Source: Scytonema sp. RU_4_4 (lineage in GTDB: Bacteria > Cyanobacteriota > Cyanobacteriia > Cyanobacteriales > Nostocaceae). Taken from it: DNA of 64,000 bases. The stretch lies in assembly GCA_012031965.1 (NCBI GenBank), contig JAAUSC010000004.1, positions 18,973 to 82,972 on the forward strand, read 5' to 3'. Below are positions 37,989 through 47,867 of this stretch, in pieces (the first letter of the stretch is position 1; every line of letters begins with the position of its first letter). The notes under the pieces are model-generated. The model searched no databases. It worked only from the letters and a program-made list of their open reading frames with translations, and was not told the DNA's origin. Made by a program: the position numbers and the translations under genes.

Positions 37989-39239
37989 TTAGACTGTCCC
38001 CCAGCAGCAACTCTCTTCAAATGAATCTTTTGATGAATCGTTTGAGCTGCTTACAAACTGGTTTTGCTTCTGAAATTTTACGAGTTCCAACAATAACTTG
38101 CGGAGTTCCAGTTGAAATGATGGAACTTCATTGACAGTTAACGGCTTGGTTAGAAAATGACAACCGCTCCAGCGGGCTCGCCAGTTATTGGAAAGCGTTT
38201 TTTCAGCTGTTAACATAATCAAGGGAACGGAAGCAAGTTCAGGACGGCGACGAATTTGTTTGACCAAATCAAAACCGGATATGCTGGGCATATTGATGTC
38301 AATAAAGATGGCTGCCGGATTGGAAGAAAACATGCGTTGCATTGCGCCAGCGGGATGACCAAATGTTCTCACTACATATCCCCAACCTGTCATCAAGCTC
38401 TCCAACTGTTTCAGCAAGATTGGCGAATCATCAATAACAAAGATTTCAGGAACAGCGGAAAGTGCTTGAAGTTTGACTAACCCATTGCTGATGAGTTTGG
38501 CAAAGACTTTAGCAATTTCCAATTCATCCTGAGCTAATGCAAAAGCAATATCGCTCAACGTCTTACCGCTGGATACTAGAAACTCCAAACGTTGTTTCTG
38601 CTCTACAGTTAAGTCCTGAGATTCCACTGCCTTCATCGTTAGGACAAAACTGCTATCCATTGAAGGAATTTGTTCTTTTAGCTTCTTCCAGCAGGCTTGC
38701 CGTTTGATCGCTTCAGATAGCAAGTTCTCTATTTCAAATCTTGCCATCGGAATTTGCATTCGCAGTTGAGGAGATGGCAAAAACTCGGCCTGTCCTGGAT
38801 GGTCAAACAAGTACTTATCAAAGTCAGACAATATTTTCAGGCGTAACGCCTGTTCCATCTCTTGATAAGTGATCAAGTGCAATCTGTGTAGTTCGTTAAG
38901 TAAATTGAGCAGCAAGAATGGATGGGTTTCTTGTTGTTCTAGAATTGATGGTTGCTGCAAGTTTGAAATGATGCGCTTTGCATCATCGCTGCGTAAACGA
39001 GGCACATACCGCTGAAATACCTCTAGGAGAGCTTGCTTGGCAAGGGGCTGTGTTCCTGAGAATATAATTCGTTTTCGTGATAGGGCAAGATACCACGAAT
39101 GGGTTCTATTGGGGCTGTGGGAAACAGGAAATTCGCATTGCCAATATCCTGTCAGCATCCCAAGGGATGCTTGACTAAGTTTTTGAGGCAACTCCTGCGC
39201 CTGAAACGCGAAGCTGCTATGAGAAGCAAGTAATATCAT
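37989..39239 (-). CDS. pixG: PatA-type response regulator (PixG-like)
   Basis: 416 residues. The N-terminal PATAN-type region (about 10-270) starts FAFQAQELPQKLSQASLGMLTGYWQC and carries the helical effector segment. The C-terminal receiver (about 270-395) has IFVIDDSPILLKQLESL, phospho-Asp in AIFIDINMPSISGFDL and the conserved Lys in CHFLTKPLTV. PatA-class proteins act on type IV pili in phototaxis (PixG, binding PilB) and in heterocyst patterning (PatA). First gene of the operon, so the promoter should lie in 39240-39400. The frame starts at ATG 39239. Confidence 0.88.
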   Translation of the reverse strand: MILLASHSSFAFQAQELPQKLSQASLGMLTGYWQCEFPVSHSPNRTHSWYLALSRKRIIFSGTQPLAKQALLEVFQRYVPRLRSDDAKRIISNLQQPSILEQQETHPFLLLNLLNELHRLHLITYQEMEQALRLKILSDFDKYLFDHPGQAEFLPSPQLRMQIPMARFEIENLLSEAIKRQACWKKLKEQIPSMDSSFVLTMKAVESQDLTVEQKQRLEFLVSSGKTLSDIAFALAQDELEIAKVFAKLISNGLVKLQALSAVPEIFVIDDSPILLKQLESLMTGWGYVVRTFGHPAGAMQRMFSSNPAAIFIDINMPSISGFDLVKQIRRRPELASVPLIMLTAEKTLSNNWRARWSGCHFLTKPLTVNEVPSFQLELRKLLLELVKFQKQNQFVSSSNDSSKDSFEESCCWGTV

Positions 39240-39678
39240 AGGTCAATCAGTTAGGTGGGGAGGCTTTCAGCTGATAGCTATTCAACCTCAAGCATCTTCA
39301 ACTGATTCAGTTGAAGGTACCTGTTCCAAAGGTAGGTGGGCGATGAACGTGCTGGGATCAATCGCACTATTGAAGTCAATATACTCCTAAATTGCTTTGA
39401 AAAGTCAGAGCTTAATATAGAATTCGCACAATCTTTACACCAGGGATATTATGAGTGTCATCACTCTGAAGATATAAGTTATATGAACCAAAAGGAACAT
39501 AGTTATCAACGAGATTTGACACTCCCACGGCTACCACTCCAAGTCATCCACCACTCGCACACTCGTCATTCTGACTCCTTGGCGGAGCGTCTGGTGGCTC
39601 CGCTCCTTGGCGGAGCGTAGGCAGGGGGAACGCTCCTGGCTCCTGACTCCTGACTACTTCTGCAGGTCATTGACATAC
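39240..39678. other. Intergenic region with repeats
   Basis: Probable promoter region of the pix-like operon, then a direct repeat CTCCTTGGCGGAGCGT (39575-39590 and 39603-39618). The segment GAGATTTGACACTCCCACGG near 39511-39530 looks like the outer end of an IS200/IS605 element, but nothing else of one is present. Confidence 0.4.
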
Positions 39679-41264
39679 TCAACTTGCCACAGCACCCACT
39701 GTCTCATTCACTCTTTCATATGGTTTTTCTACGCCTTGTGCCAAATATTCAGCAAGCTGAGATTCTATTTGCTCGCGTACAATTTGGCGATACTCTAAGA
39801 AATGTTCATTGTGGGCGCAGGTGGCGAGGTACTGCTCCGCAACCTTGGGATTACGCTTGATGATGCTAAACAAGTGGTGCCAGAACTTCCAGCGAGTTTC
39901 CCGTTTTATCCCTTGTCGCCAAATAACAAGCAGTAGCGCTTTCACAATCACCCAGTCTGGCATCTTAAATGGCGCTTTCCAACTCGGCGCACCCATCAAC
40001 AGGAAACAGCGGTAGGTGCGATCCAAATACTGTACTGGGTCGTATAAACTACAAAAAGCTTCAATATATTCTCTGGCAATATCTTCTAGGGGACGAGTGG
40101 GGATAAAGTTCATCAAAGTCGTCTGGTTGATGTTGCCATCTTTATTTTCCCGTAGTCGTCCTTCTTTTTTGAGGCGATGCCAAAGAGCTGTATTTGGCAG
40201 TGCTTGTAACATAGCAAAAGTCGTAGAGGGAATGGCTGCTAGTTCGGCAAAGCGGACAATGCGATCGCCTGCACCTGGTTTTTCGCCATCAAAACCTATA
40301 ATAAATCCAGCCATCGGGCGCAAGCCAGTTTTGATGATGGTTTGCACAGACTCAGTGAGCGAGTTGCGGGTATTTTGAAACTTCTTTGTCAGTTGCAAAC
40401 TGTCTTCATCCGGTGTTTCAATTCCCAAAAACACAGCAGCAAAACCGCACTCAACCATCAACTCCATCAATTCTGTGTCTTGTGCTAAGTCAATAGAGGC
40501 TTCGGTGTCAAATCGGAATGGATATTTATGTTCTGCCATCCAAACTTTTAACTCTTTGAGCAACAACTTAACATTGCGTTTGTTGCCAATAAAGTTGTCA
40601 TCCACCATAAAAATACTACGCCGCCAACCCAACTTATAAAGGGAATCCAACTCTGCTAACAGTTGTGCAGGAGTTTGGTGCGAGGTTTGCGTCCATAGAG
40701 AACAATAATGTCGCAAAATTCGCACTGGAAAGGACAACCCCGCGAAAATTGAATCGACATCATGTCGTAAGCGTCAAAGTCCAGCAAATCAAAACGGGGT
40801 ATTGGGGTGTTTGTGACATCAGGTTTTTCTGTAGCGCGGAAAGTCCCAGAGGTTTCACCCCGTTTAATGGCTTCAACAAACATCGGTAGGGTAATTTCCC
40901 CTTCATCTAAAATCAGGAAATCTGCTCCAACATCCTGAACTGCATGAGGGACTGAGGTGGGGTAAGGGCCACCTACAGCAACTAACTTACCACGTTGCTT
41001 TGCTTCACGAATTTGCTCTAGTAAATCTTGTTTTTGGACTATCATCGCTGAGAAAACAACCACATCTGCCCAAGCCCATTCCTCTTCTGTTACTGGGCGG
41101 ATGTTACGATCAACCAGCTTAAATTCCCATTCTTGAGGCAAAATTGCTGCAACTGTCACTAAACCCAAGGGTGGTAACAAAACCTTGCGGTTAACTAATT
41201 CCAATATTTTTTCATAAGACCAAAATGTTTTAGGAAAAATGGGATAAACTAATAAAATTCGCAT
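39679..41264 (-). pseudogene. B12-binding domain radical SAM protein, single-base frameshift
   Basis: Two overlapping frames, 41264-40656 and 40737-39679, are halves of one 528-residue protein. The first half has an N-terminal cobalamin-binding Rossmann-like domain (VGGPYPTSVPHAVQDVGADF) and the radical SAM cluster motif SRGCPFQCEFCD (CxxxCxxC). The second continues with LLAELDSLYKLGWRRSIFMVDDNFIGNK and a DUF4070-like C-terminus. The frame breaks at 40674-40676: restoring a fourth A (minus strand) in GCACCAAA gives the natural RTKTPAQLLAEL. The substrate is unknown; relatives modify hopanoids, lipids or pigments. Disabled or a sequencing error. Confidence 0.82.
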
Positions 41265-41592
41265 GAACCATCAACCCTCACACTCTGAGTATTCTTTTAC
41301 TGTAACTATATAAAAAGTTTCTTGGTATACAGACGAAGTTTTCCTCTTTAAAGTTTCTGTTTTTACTTTTTTGGAAAACAATTATTTGCAACTTAATGCA
41401 GTTTTATTTGATACCAACTTTGTCTTTGTTTTTCGTAGACTCATATCTTACACCATTCTCAACAAGACCTAAAAAACCGGGTTTCTCAACGAAAAATTAA
41501 GCTTTTTAAGTGGTGTCATTCTCAAGAAACCCAGTTTTTGACCTTGGTGCAAGATGTCAGTAGACGAATCGTACTTAACTTGCATGTTTAAT
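41265..41592. other. Intergenic region
   Basis: AT-rich; holds the MITE-like repeat listed at 41435-41565 and otherwise nothing recognised. Confidence 0.5.
41435..41565. repeat. MITE-like inverted repeat with ACCGGGTTTCT core
   Basis: Imperfect inverted ends (ATATCTTACACCA / TGGTGCAAGATGT) around a GGGTTTCT...AGAAACCC pair, the same core as at 3124-3157 and 63.6 kb. Confidence 0.55.
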
Positions 41593-42552
41593 TTACTTGA
41601 TCAAGGGCTCAACACCACTAATTTTTAAAACATCACTCATACTGGCACAGTAATTCGGTAAGGCAAAACTGTCGGGATTGATGACATTTTCGTAAGTAAA
41701 ATGCCGATAGTTCATGCAGAATCTATCCCAAGCAGCCATTTGAATCCGAAATAAAACTATTAACAAATTAGCTAACGATAAAGAGAGGGGAATGCGAAAG
41801 TAGATTTTTTTGCCGAGATAGTTGCAGACTTCTTCAATTGCCTGGTTTGCAGTTAACTGCGCTTGACCTAAAACAAAAAAGCGCTTTTCGTCTGTTGCAG
41901 GAGGATTATCTATCAAATATCGCACCACAGTGGCAATGTCTTGACCGTGGATAAAGTGAAAACTGCCGTCTGCTTGAAAAAACCGAATGAAATCAATCCA
42001 TTTTGTGACTTCTGGGATACCAGATGTTAGGTGGGAATAGGGTTTGTTGGCATCGCCGCCCAGTACTAAAGTGGGAAAAACAGTGGTCACTTTGGGGGCG
42101 ATCGCTAATTCCGATAATTTTTGTAAGCACACGTACTTGGAAGAAATATAATCTGTACCCAGTTCCCCTGCTTCTTTCAAGGGTTGGTTGTTGCGATCCA
42201 AAACGCTAGCAGTGGAAAAATAAATCACTTGTTCGCATCTGTTCGGATCGAGCAAATTGAGCAACTCGTGTGTTTTATGTACATTAATATCAAAAGTTTC
42301 TTGACCGCCCCAAGCCGTCGCTGTTAACACCGCAGTGTCTATTGTTTTCAGCAAGTCGGCAAATTGCCCGATTTCTTGCATATCACCTTGCAAGACTGTC
42401 ACACCAGGACGTGCTTGAGTATCTACTTGCAGTTTCTTTGGATTTCTAACCAGCAGATACAGTTCGTGTTCCGTTTCTCGAATTAAGGCTTCACTTATAT
42501 AGTGACCGATACAGCCACTTGCACCAGTCACTAAAATGCGTTTCTGGGTCAT
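41593..42552 (-). CDS. NAD-dependent epimerase/dehydratase family protein
   Basis: 319 residues, Rossmann fold of the extended SDR type. The NAD(P) loop is ILVTGASGCIGHYISEALI at the N-terminus. The catalytic pattern shows Ser/Thr in VIYFSTASVLD and a Tyr-xxx-Lys (DYISSKYVCLQK) around residue 140. Such proteins act on nucleotide sugars, flavonoid-like ketones or other carbonyls; the substrate is not evident. ATG 42552 (MTQKRILVTG) is chosen over an upstream in-frame start. It lies downstream of hemE on the same strand with a 182-bp gap. Confidence 0.85.
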   Translation of the reverse strand: MTQKRILVTGASGCIGHYISEALIRETEHELYLLVRNPKKLQVDTQARPGVTVLQGDMQEIGQFADLLKTIDTAVLTATAWGGQETFDINVHKTHELLNLLDPNRCEQVIYFSTASVLDRNNQPLKEAGELGTDYISSKYVCLQKLSELAIAPKVTTVFPTLVLGGDANKPYSHLTSGIPEVTKWIDFIRFFQADGSFHFIHGQDIATVVRYLIDNPPATDEKRFFVLGQAQLTANQAIEEVCNYLGKKIYFRIPLSLSLANLLIVLFRIQMAAWDRFCMNYRHFTYENVINPDSFALPNYCASMSDVLKISGVEPLIK

Positions 42553-42734
42553 AGAGAGTTTTACATAAAATTTAGGAGTTATCAATTATGAATTATGAAT
42601 AATAAAAAAGTTTCAAAATTCATGATTTATGGTAGAACCCTGAAGTCAGTGGCTGATTCTTCATACCCAAATACTGCGCCATAGCGATAAGACTGTCAGG
42701 GGACACAAAGCATTGTGCCCCTAAGCTTGCCTGA

Positions 42735-43790
42735 TCATACAACTGCACTACTGAGTTGCTTAGCGGTTTCAAAGAAGAAAGCAACATTCTCCTCTGGGGT
42801 TTCCGGTAAAACACCGTGACCGAGATTAAGAATGTGTCCCTTCTTACCAGCTTTGCGAACAGTATCGAAAATGCGATCGCGAATAAATTCCTTAGAACCA
42901 AACAGTACACCAGGGTCAAGATTTCCCTGCACTTTGACGTGCTTACCTAATCTTGCCCGTGCGTCTGCCATATCTACTGTCCAATCTACAGTGATCACAT
43001 CTGCACCCGATAGCGCCATCCTCTCTAGCAAACCTGCACTACCACTTACTAGTAGAATCAGGGGTGTATCAGGATGAGTCTCCTTCACTTGCTGGAAAAC
43101 CCGCTGCTGATAGGGTAGTGCGAATGTTTCATAATCTTGAGGACTCAACTGTCCTGCCCAAGAATCAAACATTTGCACAACTTGTGCGCCACAATCAATT
43201 TGATAGCGGACATAAGTGGCGATCGCATCTGCCAATTTTGTGAGCAACTGATGCAGCAATGTTGGTTCCGAGAACGCCATATTTTTGATGATGGAATAGG
43301 TTTTAGAACCTTTTCCCTCTACCGCATAAGCGGCTAATGTCCAAGGTGCGCCCACAAAGCCCAACACAGTTGATTGGTTGCCCACTTCCTGCCGCAATGC
43401 CTGTAGGATTGTTTTAATGAAAGGCAGCGATTGTTCAGGTTCTAGGGGATGCAGGTTATTGACTTGCTCCGAAGTACGAATAGGCGAGTGAATGATTGGT
43501 CCTTTGCCTTCGGCGATATCCATATCAATGCCCAAACCAGGAAGCGGCGTGACGATATCAGAAAATAAAATCACTCCGTCTGGTTGAAAGGCTTTCCACG
43601 GTTGCAATGATACTTCAATCGCCACTTCCGGTATTTCCGAGCGATCGCGAAAAGAAGGATACTTCTCCCTTAAATCTCGGTAAGCTTTCATATACCGTCC
43701 CGCTTGTCGCATCATCCATACGGGGGGACGGTCTAACACTTCACCACGAGCTGCTCTGAGGAGATAAGGAGCATTGGAGGAAATACCCAT
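42735..43790 (-). CDS. hemE: Uroporphyrinogen decarboxylase
   Basis: 351 residues, normal length. It converts uroporphyrinogen III to coproporphyrinogen III in heme and chlorophyll synthesis. Family signatures: [21 protein letters not shown] at the start of the barrel, where Arg residues bind the acetate groups; [18 protein letters not shown] with the catalytic Asp; [20 protein letters not shown]; and [10 protein letters not shown] near the end. ATG 43790 starts [17 protein letters not shown]. It is followed by the epimerase gene; any co-transcription is uncertain. Confidence 0.97.
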   Translation of the reverse strand: MGISSNAPYLLRAARGEVLDRPPVWMMRQAGRYMKAYRDLREKYPSFRDRSEIPEVAIEVSLQPWKAFQPDGVILFSDIVTPLPGLGIDMDIAEGKGPIIHSPIRTSEQVNNLHPLEPEQSLPFIKTILQALRQEVGNQSTVLGFVGAPWTLAAYAVEGKGSKTYSIIKNMAFSEPTLLHQLLTKLADAIATYVRYQIDCGAQVVQMFDSWAGQLSPQDYETFALPYQQRVFQQVKETHPDTPLILLVSGSAGLLERMALSGADVITVDWTVDMADARARLGKHVKVQGNLDPGVLFGSKEFIRDRIFDTVRKAGKKGHILNLGHGVLPETPEENVAFFFETAKQLSSAVV

Positions 43791-43982
43791 TTAACAGTTC
43801 ATCCTAAACTCTTTTTTCTGTCATTGTTTAGCTTATCATCCCAGGATTGCCCTTTTTTCAAGAAGCTTCACATCGGGTGCGACTCGCAAAAATTCTACTT
43901 CAATTAGACTTAAAACTTAATAATTATCGGTTTACGCGATAGGCGCAAAACTCTGTCTCTTTAGAGGAGTCACTAAACTCTT

Positions 43983-44714
43983 ATGCCACCTGATTCAAAA
44001 CAACCACTACAAAGAGTCTTTTCTGGTAAACCTAACCCACGAAGATTTTTAATACCTCGGATTGAGAGACGGAGTTTCTTCATCCAATTTACCCTTTTAA
44101 CCGTTTTAGGATGGGTTGTAGGCGGAATTGCCAGTACAGCCATAGAAAAAATGATCGTAGAGGTCGTGCCATCAGCGGTTTTGCAACAGAAAATATGGTA
44201 CGACTTAGCAAAATACTTCAGCAATTGTGTGTTTGCGCTCATTTTTGGCGCAGATCAAACTCTTGTTCTATATAAATACATATCTGGTTGGTGGTGGATG
44301 TTTTCCACCAGCCTAGGTTGGCTAATTGCTAACAGCGTTTCCGCAGAATGGATTAACTACATTGCATCCATTACTTCATCATTCAATCAAAGTTTATCTC
44401 CTCAACAAATAGTCATCTTAGGTTTTTTGTCAACCATTGCATATATCCTCTCAGGAATTTGGCTTGGGTTTTTCCAATGGCTTATACTGCGAAGATACAC
44501 CACAGGTGCTTGTTGGTGGATTTTTCTGCCCTCAATTTCATTTCTATTGATTAGTCTATTGGTTTGGGTGCTTTCCCTTATGCAAGAGTTTGTTCCAGCA
44601 GTCTACCGCGCTCAGGTTGTGTATTTATGTCAACAAGGATTGACAGCGGTCGTTCTGGGAGCTATCCCGGCTATTGGCTTGTGTACTTTGAAAAGAAACT
44701 CAGGTTCAACTTAG
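43983..44714 (+). CDS. Hypothetical integral membrane protein
   Basis: 243 residues, no family named. It starts with a basic hydrophilic leader (about 30 residues, rich in Pro, Arg and Lys), then five or so membrane helices: FTLLTVLGWVVGGIAS, FALIFGADQTLVLY, WWMFSTSLGWLIANSV, ILSGIWLGFFQWLIL and FLLISLLVWVLSL. The recurring pattern G-W-hydrophobic-A and FQWLILRRY is shared with cyanobacterial proteins of unknown function. ATG 43983 is preceded by AGAGGAG, a strong ribosome site. Divergent from hemE, convergent with the porin gene. Confidence 0.6.
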   Translation: MPPDSKQPLQRVFSGKPNPRRFLIPRIERRSFFIQFTLLTVLGWVVGGIASTAIEKMIVEVVPSAVLQQKIWYDLAKYFSNCVFALIFGADQTLVLYKYISGWWWMFSTSLGWLIANSVSAEWINYIASITSSFNQSLSPQQIVILGFLSTIAYILSGIWLGFFQWLILRRYTTGACWWIFLPSISFLLISLLVWVLSLMQEFVPAVYRAQVVYLCQQGLTAVVLGAIPAIGLCTLKRNSGST

Positions 44715-44745
44715 CGCTCTTTCATCACTCTCGTGAGATTCTAAT

Positions 44746-46344
44746 TTAGAAATCGAACGTAGTGCGAATCACGCCCACATATAGCGGATCATTGTTGCTG
44801 TCGTTTTCCGGGTTAAGAATCACCCATAAACCAGGAGTCACTGAGATGTTGTCGTTTAGCCGCCAGCGATAAAATACTTCGATGTGGTAAGCGTTGTCCC
44901 TCTCTTTCCGGACATTGCTGTTGGACACGTGTGGTGGCAAACCAAAGAGAATTCCCGGTAGGTTACCCCTACCTCCGACATCTGGAAAGGACATACCAAT
45001 CGCCCCATACCAGGCATTGGCATTGTCACCATTTCTTACGAAAAGTGAATTCGTTCCACCCCTGCCATTAGAAATCTCGCTAGTTCCAGAGTTTTCCGCA
45101 TTTGCCCAGATATATCCACCCCAGGCGTGGATCTGGAAATGTGGGGAAAAGCGATAGTATCCCTGCGCACCCACTATGTTGTTGGAAGTAGCAATGTTAT
45201 CTCCAAAGGGGGAGTTTGCTAGGGCGCTACCCGTCCCACCTATTAAATTAACCTTGCTACTTGGGCTATATCCATGAGAGTAGGCGATGCCAAGTGCCCC
45301 TTGTTTACCGTAGTACACTAAGTGCGCTAGGGCATTGTAACCGCCATCAAACAATCCATTTTTTTCAGATGGAAGATTGGGGTTATCTGCCAAATAACCT
45401 AAAGTCAAAATCAGGTCTTTATTGATGTTCCAATTCATAGCAGCGCCGCCACCGCCTCGGCGGAACAGGGGATTGTATGACCCAAAGAGTGAGGGAACTC
45501 CGTTACCGTCATCGGCAATAGTGGCAGGAGTCACGGTGTCTGTGATGTCTGTGTAACCAATACCTGCCGGACCTATGACGAAAGAAACAGACTCACTGAC
45601 AGGAAAAAAGTAACGGATGTGGGGAATGGAAACATCATTGTTGCTGTTAGTGTCAAAGTTCAGCCGTGTCATCCCGGTACCTGTCGCCGAGGCAATCTGG
45701 CTCGTGCCATTGGAATTCAAGAAGTTGCCGAACTCCAGACGGACTCGTAACAAATCTTTGCCTGTGAAGCTGCTCTCAAAGTTGAGACGACCACGATTTG
45801 CAAAATAGGCTTGCGGGCGATCGCTATTACCACCCACTTTGTTACCAAAGGTATCGCTAAGCGCAGTAATGATTTGAGCATTCAATTTAGTCGTAGTGGA
45901 AAACTGCTGCTCTTCCAGTGTTGCTGTACGTGCTTCCAGCACATCTACCCTGCCACGCAGAGTTGTCAGTTCTGTCGCAAATTCTGTCTGCAACTTTTGC
46001 AGCACTGCTAGGTCTTCCTTGTTGACGAGATCGTTAGTACCTGTTGCAATTAACTCACTCATCCGGTTCATGCAAGTATTTATACCAGCTGCAAATTCAT
46101 AACGGCTCAAGGCACGGTTACCGCGATAGGTAGAGTCGGGATAACCTGCAATACAGCCGTAGCGTTCGACCAGGGATTGCAATGCACCGAATGCCCAATC
46201 GGTTGGTTTGACATCAGAAAGCTCGGAAACTGAGGTAACCTGTCCCTGCAAGCTGACAACAGAACTATCCTCCAAAGGTGCTGCCCAGACTGCTGGGCAT
46301 GTCAACAATAGGAGTGGGAAACTGTATAAAAAATTTTTCAGCAT
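44746..46344 (-). CDS. SLH-domain OprB-type porin (iron uptake porin family)
   Basis: 532 residues, outer-membrane porin. After the signal peptide (LYSFPLLLLTCPAVWA) comes one SLH domain (PTDWAFGALQSLVERYGCIAGYPDSTYRG), which anchors to the cell wall, then a coiled segment (residues about 115-150, LQTEFATELTTLRGRVDVLEA) and a beta-barrel OprB domain ending in Phe (IRTTFDF). Cyanobacterial porins of this type pass iron or sugars and other small solutes. The neighbouring sugar ABC genes suggest carbohydrate entry here, as with oprB beside frt genes in Nostoc, but this is inference. Confidence 0.88.
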   Translation of the reverse strand: MLKNFLYSFPLLLLTCPAVWAAPLEDSSVVSLQGQVTSVSELSDVKPTDWAFGALQSLVERYGCIAGYPDSTYRGNRALSRYEFAAGINTCMNRMSELIATGTNDLVNKEDLAVLQKLQTEFATELTTLRGRVDVLEARTATLEEQQFSTTTKLNAQIITALSDTFGNKVGGNSDRPQAYFANRGRLNFESSFTGKDLLRVRLEFGNFLNSNGTSQIASATGTGMTRLNFDTNSNNDVSIPHIRYFFPVSESVSFVIGPAGIGYTDITDTVTPATIADDGNGVPSLFGSYNPLFRRGGGGAAMNWNINKDLILTLGYLADNPNLPSEKNGLFDGGYNALAHLVYYGKQGALGIAYSHGYSPSSKVNLIGGTGSALANSPFGDNIATSNNIVGAQGYYRFSPHFQIHAWGGYIWANAENSGTSEISNGRGGTNSLFVRNGDNANAWYGAIGMSFPDVGGRGNLPGILFGLPPHVSNSNVRKERDNAYHIEVFYRWRLNDNISVTPGLWVILNPENDSNNDPLYVGVIRTTFDF

Positions 46345-46868
46345 TATTTTTCAACTGCTTTACCGTTATTTAAATGAATGTGACATTCAGGTTATTGCCT
46401 AGATAAAGCTGTGCTGGGTAAACGTATTTTTATACTCATTCTCTTTTTTCTTCCTCTGCGTTCTCTGCGCCTCTGCGGTTCTTTAATTTAAGTATTCTTT
46501 GGGTGGGACAGGAGTCGTTCAATACCAAATTACATGTCCTCTAACTCAATTCTTAATGACATAGAACGTGTTGGATTTACGACGAGTAGTGATAGTCATA
46601 GTTATAAGTACAAAATGAATTCATTTGTGGAGACAGGGAATAGGAAAACTAATGCGTGTCATTAATTCTGTCTAAGAACGTGTTTTCGTAGAGATAATGA
46701 CAGAGTTTACTAAACTGGGCTAAAAGCCTCGATAAGCAAGGGCTTGAAGCCTCGGACGTGTTTGCACAGCCAGATCTTTGGACATACGCGCAGCGTGTCC
46801 AAAGAACATATTTTGAATTTTGCAAGAACTGTACTAAAGGTCTGTTGGTTAGCACACAGAGCCGCTGT
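46345..46868. other. Intergenic region
   Basis: Contains a fragment of the CTCTGCGTTCTCTGCGCCTC type common in cyanobacteria (46457-46485). No gene recognised; the minus-strand frame at 46649-46900 overlaps a real gene and has no recognisable pattern. Confidence 0.5.
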
Positions 46869-47867
46869 TCACCGTCTGGAACGTCTGCGGAGTCGATCAA
46901 TCATTACCGCCATAATAATCACCAGACCCTTGACGACGAGTTGCCAGAAGTAAGACATGTTCAACAGGGTCAAACCATTGTTGAGAACAGCAATGATCAA
47001 TGCACCCAAAAGGGTTCCCCCAATAGTACCAATCCCGCCTGTAAAGCTGGTTCCACCAAGAATAACAGCAGCGATCGCATCCAACTCGTAACCCTGACCT
47101 AACATGCCAGTAGCGCTATAAAGACGGCTGGCACTCATGATTCCTGCTAAACCTGCTAGCAATCCACTGACGCCATAGACAAAGAGCAACACGCGATTGA
47201 CTTTGATGCCAGTTAATCGTGCTGCCCGCTCATTACCACCAACTGCGTAGATTTGTACCCCCAAAACAGTCTGCCGAAGAATAAACCAACTGAGTGCTAC
47301 AGTCAACAGTGCAATCACCACCAGCCAGGGAAGAGGACCCAAATAGCTATTACCCACCCAAGCAAAATTGATGTTAGGGTTAATGACCGTTGTCCCATTG
47401 GCAACCAAAAAGGCAACACCCCGCAGAGCTGTCAGTGAACCCAGCGTGACAATAAAAGGCGGTACATCCAAAAAGGTGATGAGAGCGCCGTTGACTAAGC
47501 CCAAAAGCAATCCTGTCAGCAAACCAGCAGGTACAGCCGCCCAACCTAAAGCAGGAAGGAGTGATACCAGCACCGCAACTACGGCAGAAACAGCCAATAT
47601 TGACCCAACTGAAAGGTCAATGCCTCCAGTCAGAATCACAAACGTCATCCCGGTTGCTAGCACAATGTTGATTGATGCCTGTCGCAATATATTGACAACA
47701 TTACCAGGTGTAGGGAAGTTGGGGGTAAGGAACGAAAATAAGATGCATATGAGTACCAGAATGGGCAGAATACCTGCAACCTGAAGTAGATTGTTGATTG
47801 ATTGACGCTGGCGTGCTCTGGGATGCTCTCCAGGTCTATTGTTGACAGGTCTTAAGGTTTGACTCAT
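46869..47867 (-). CDS. Sugar ABC transporter permease (RbsC/FrtC-like)
   Basis: 332-residue inner-membrane protein with about ten helices of the BPD_transp_2 family that forms the channel of ribose/fructose/galactose-type importers. Family motifs: [21 protein letters not shown] and [23 protein letters not shown] in the first half, and [29 protein letters not shown] in the second. Its start overlaps the stop of the ATPase gene by four bases (ATGA-type coupling). Last gene of the three-gene transport operon. Confidence 0.92.
   Translation of the reverse strand: MSQTLRPVNNRPGEHPRARQRQSINNLLQVAGILPILVLICILFSFLTPNFPTPGNVVNILRQASINIVLATGMTFVILTGGIDLSVGSILAVSAVVAVLVSLLPALGWAAVPAGLLTGLLLGLVNGALITFLDVPPFIVTLGSLTALRGVAFLVANGTTVINPNINFAWVGNSYLGPLPWLVVIALLTVALSWFILRQTVLGVQIYAVGGNERAARLTGIKVNRVLLFVYGVSGLLAGLAGIMSASRLYSATGMLGQGYELDAIAAVILGGTSFTGGIGTIGGTLLGALIIAVLNNGLTLLNMSYFWQLVVKGLVIIMAVMIDRLRRRSRR

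Noticed and set aside
39511..39535. IS200/IS605-like end sequence (GATTTGACACTCCCACGG)
   Set aside because: Only a fragment of one end is present and there is no TnpA or TnpB sequence nearby, so no element is called.
46649..47102. Frames overlapping the end of the permease gene
   Set aside because: Shadows of the real minus-strand permease gene and its spacer.
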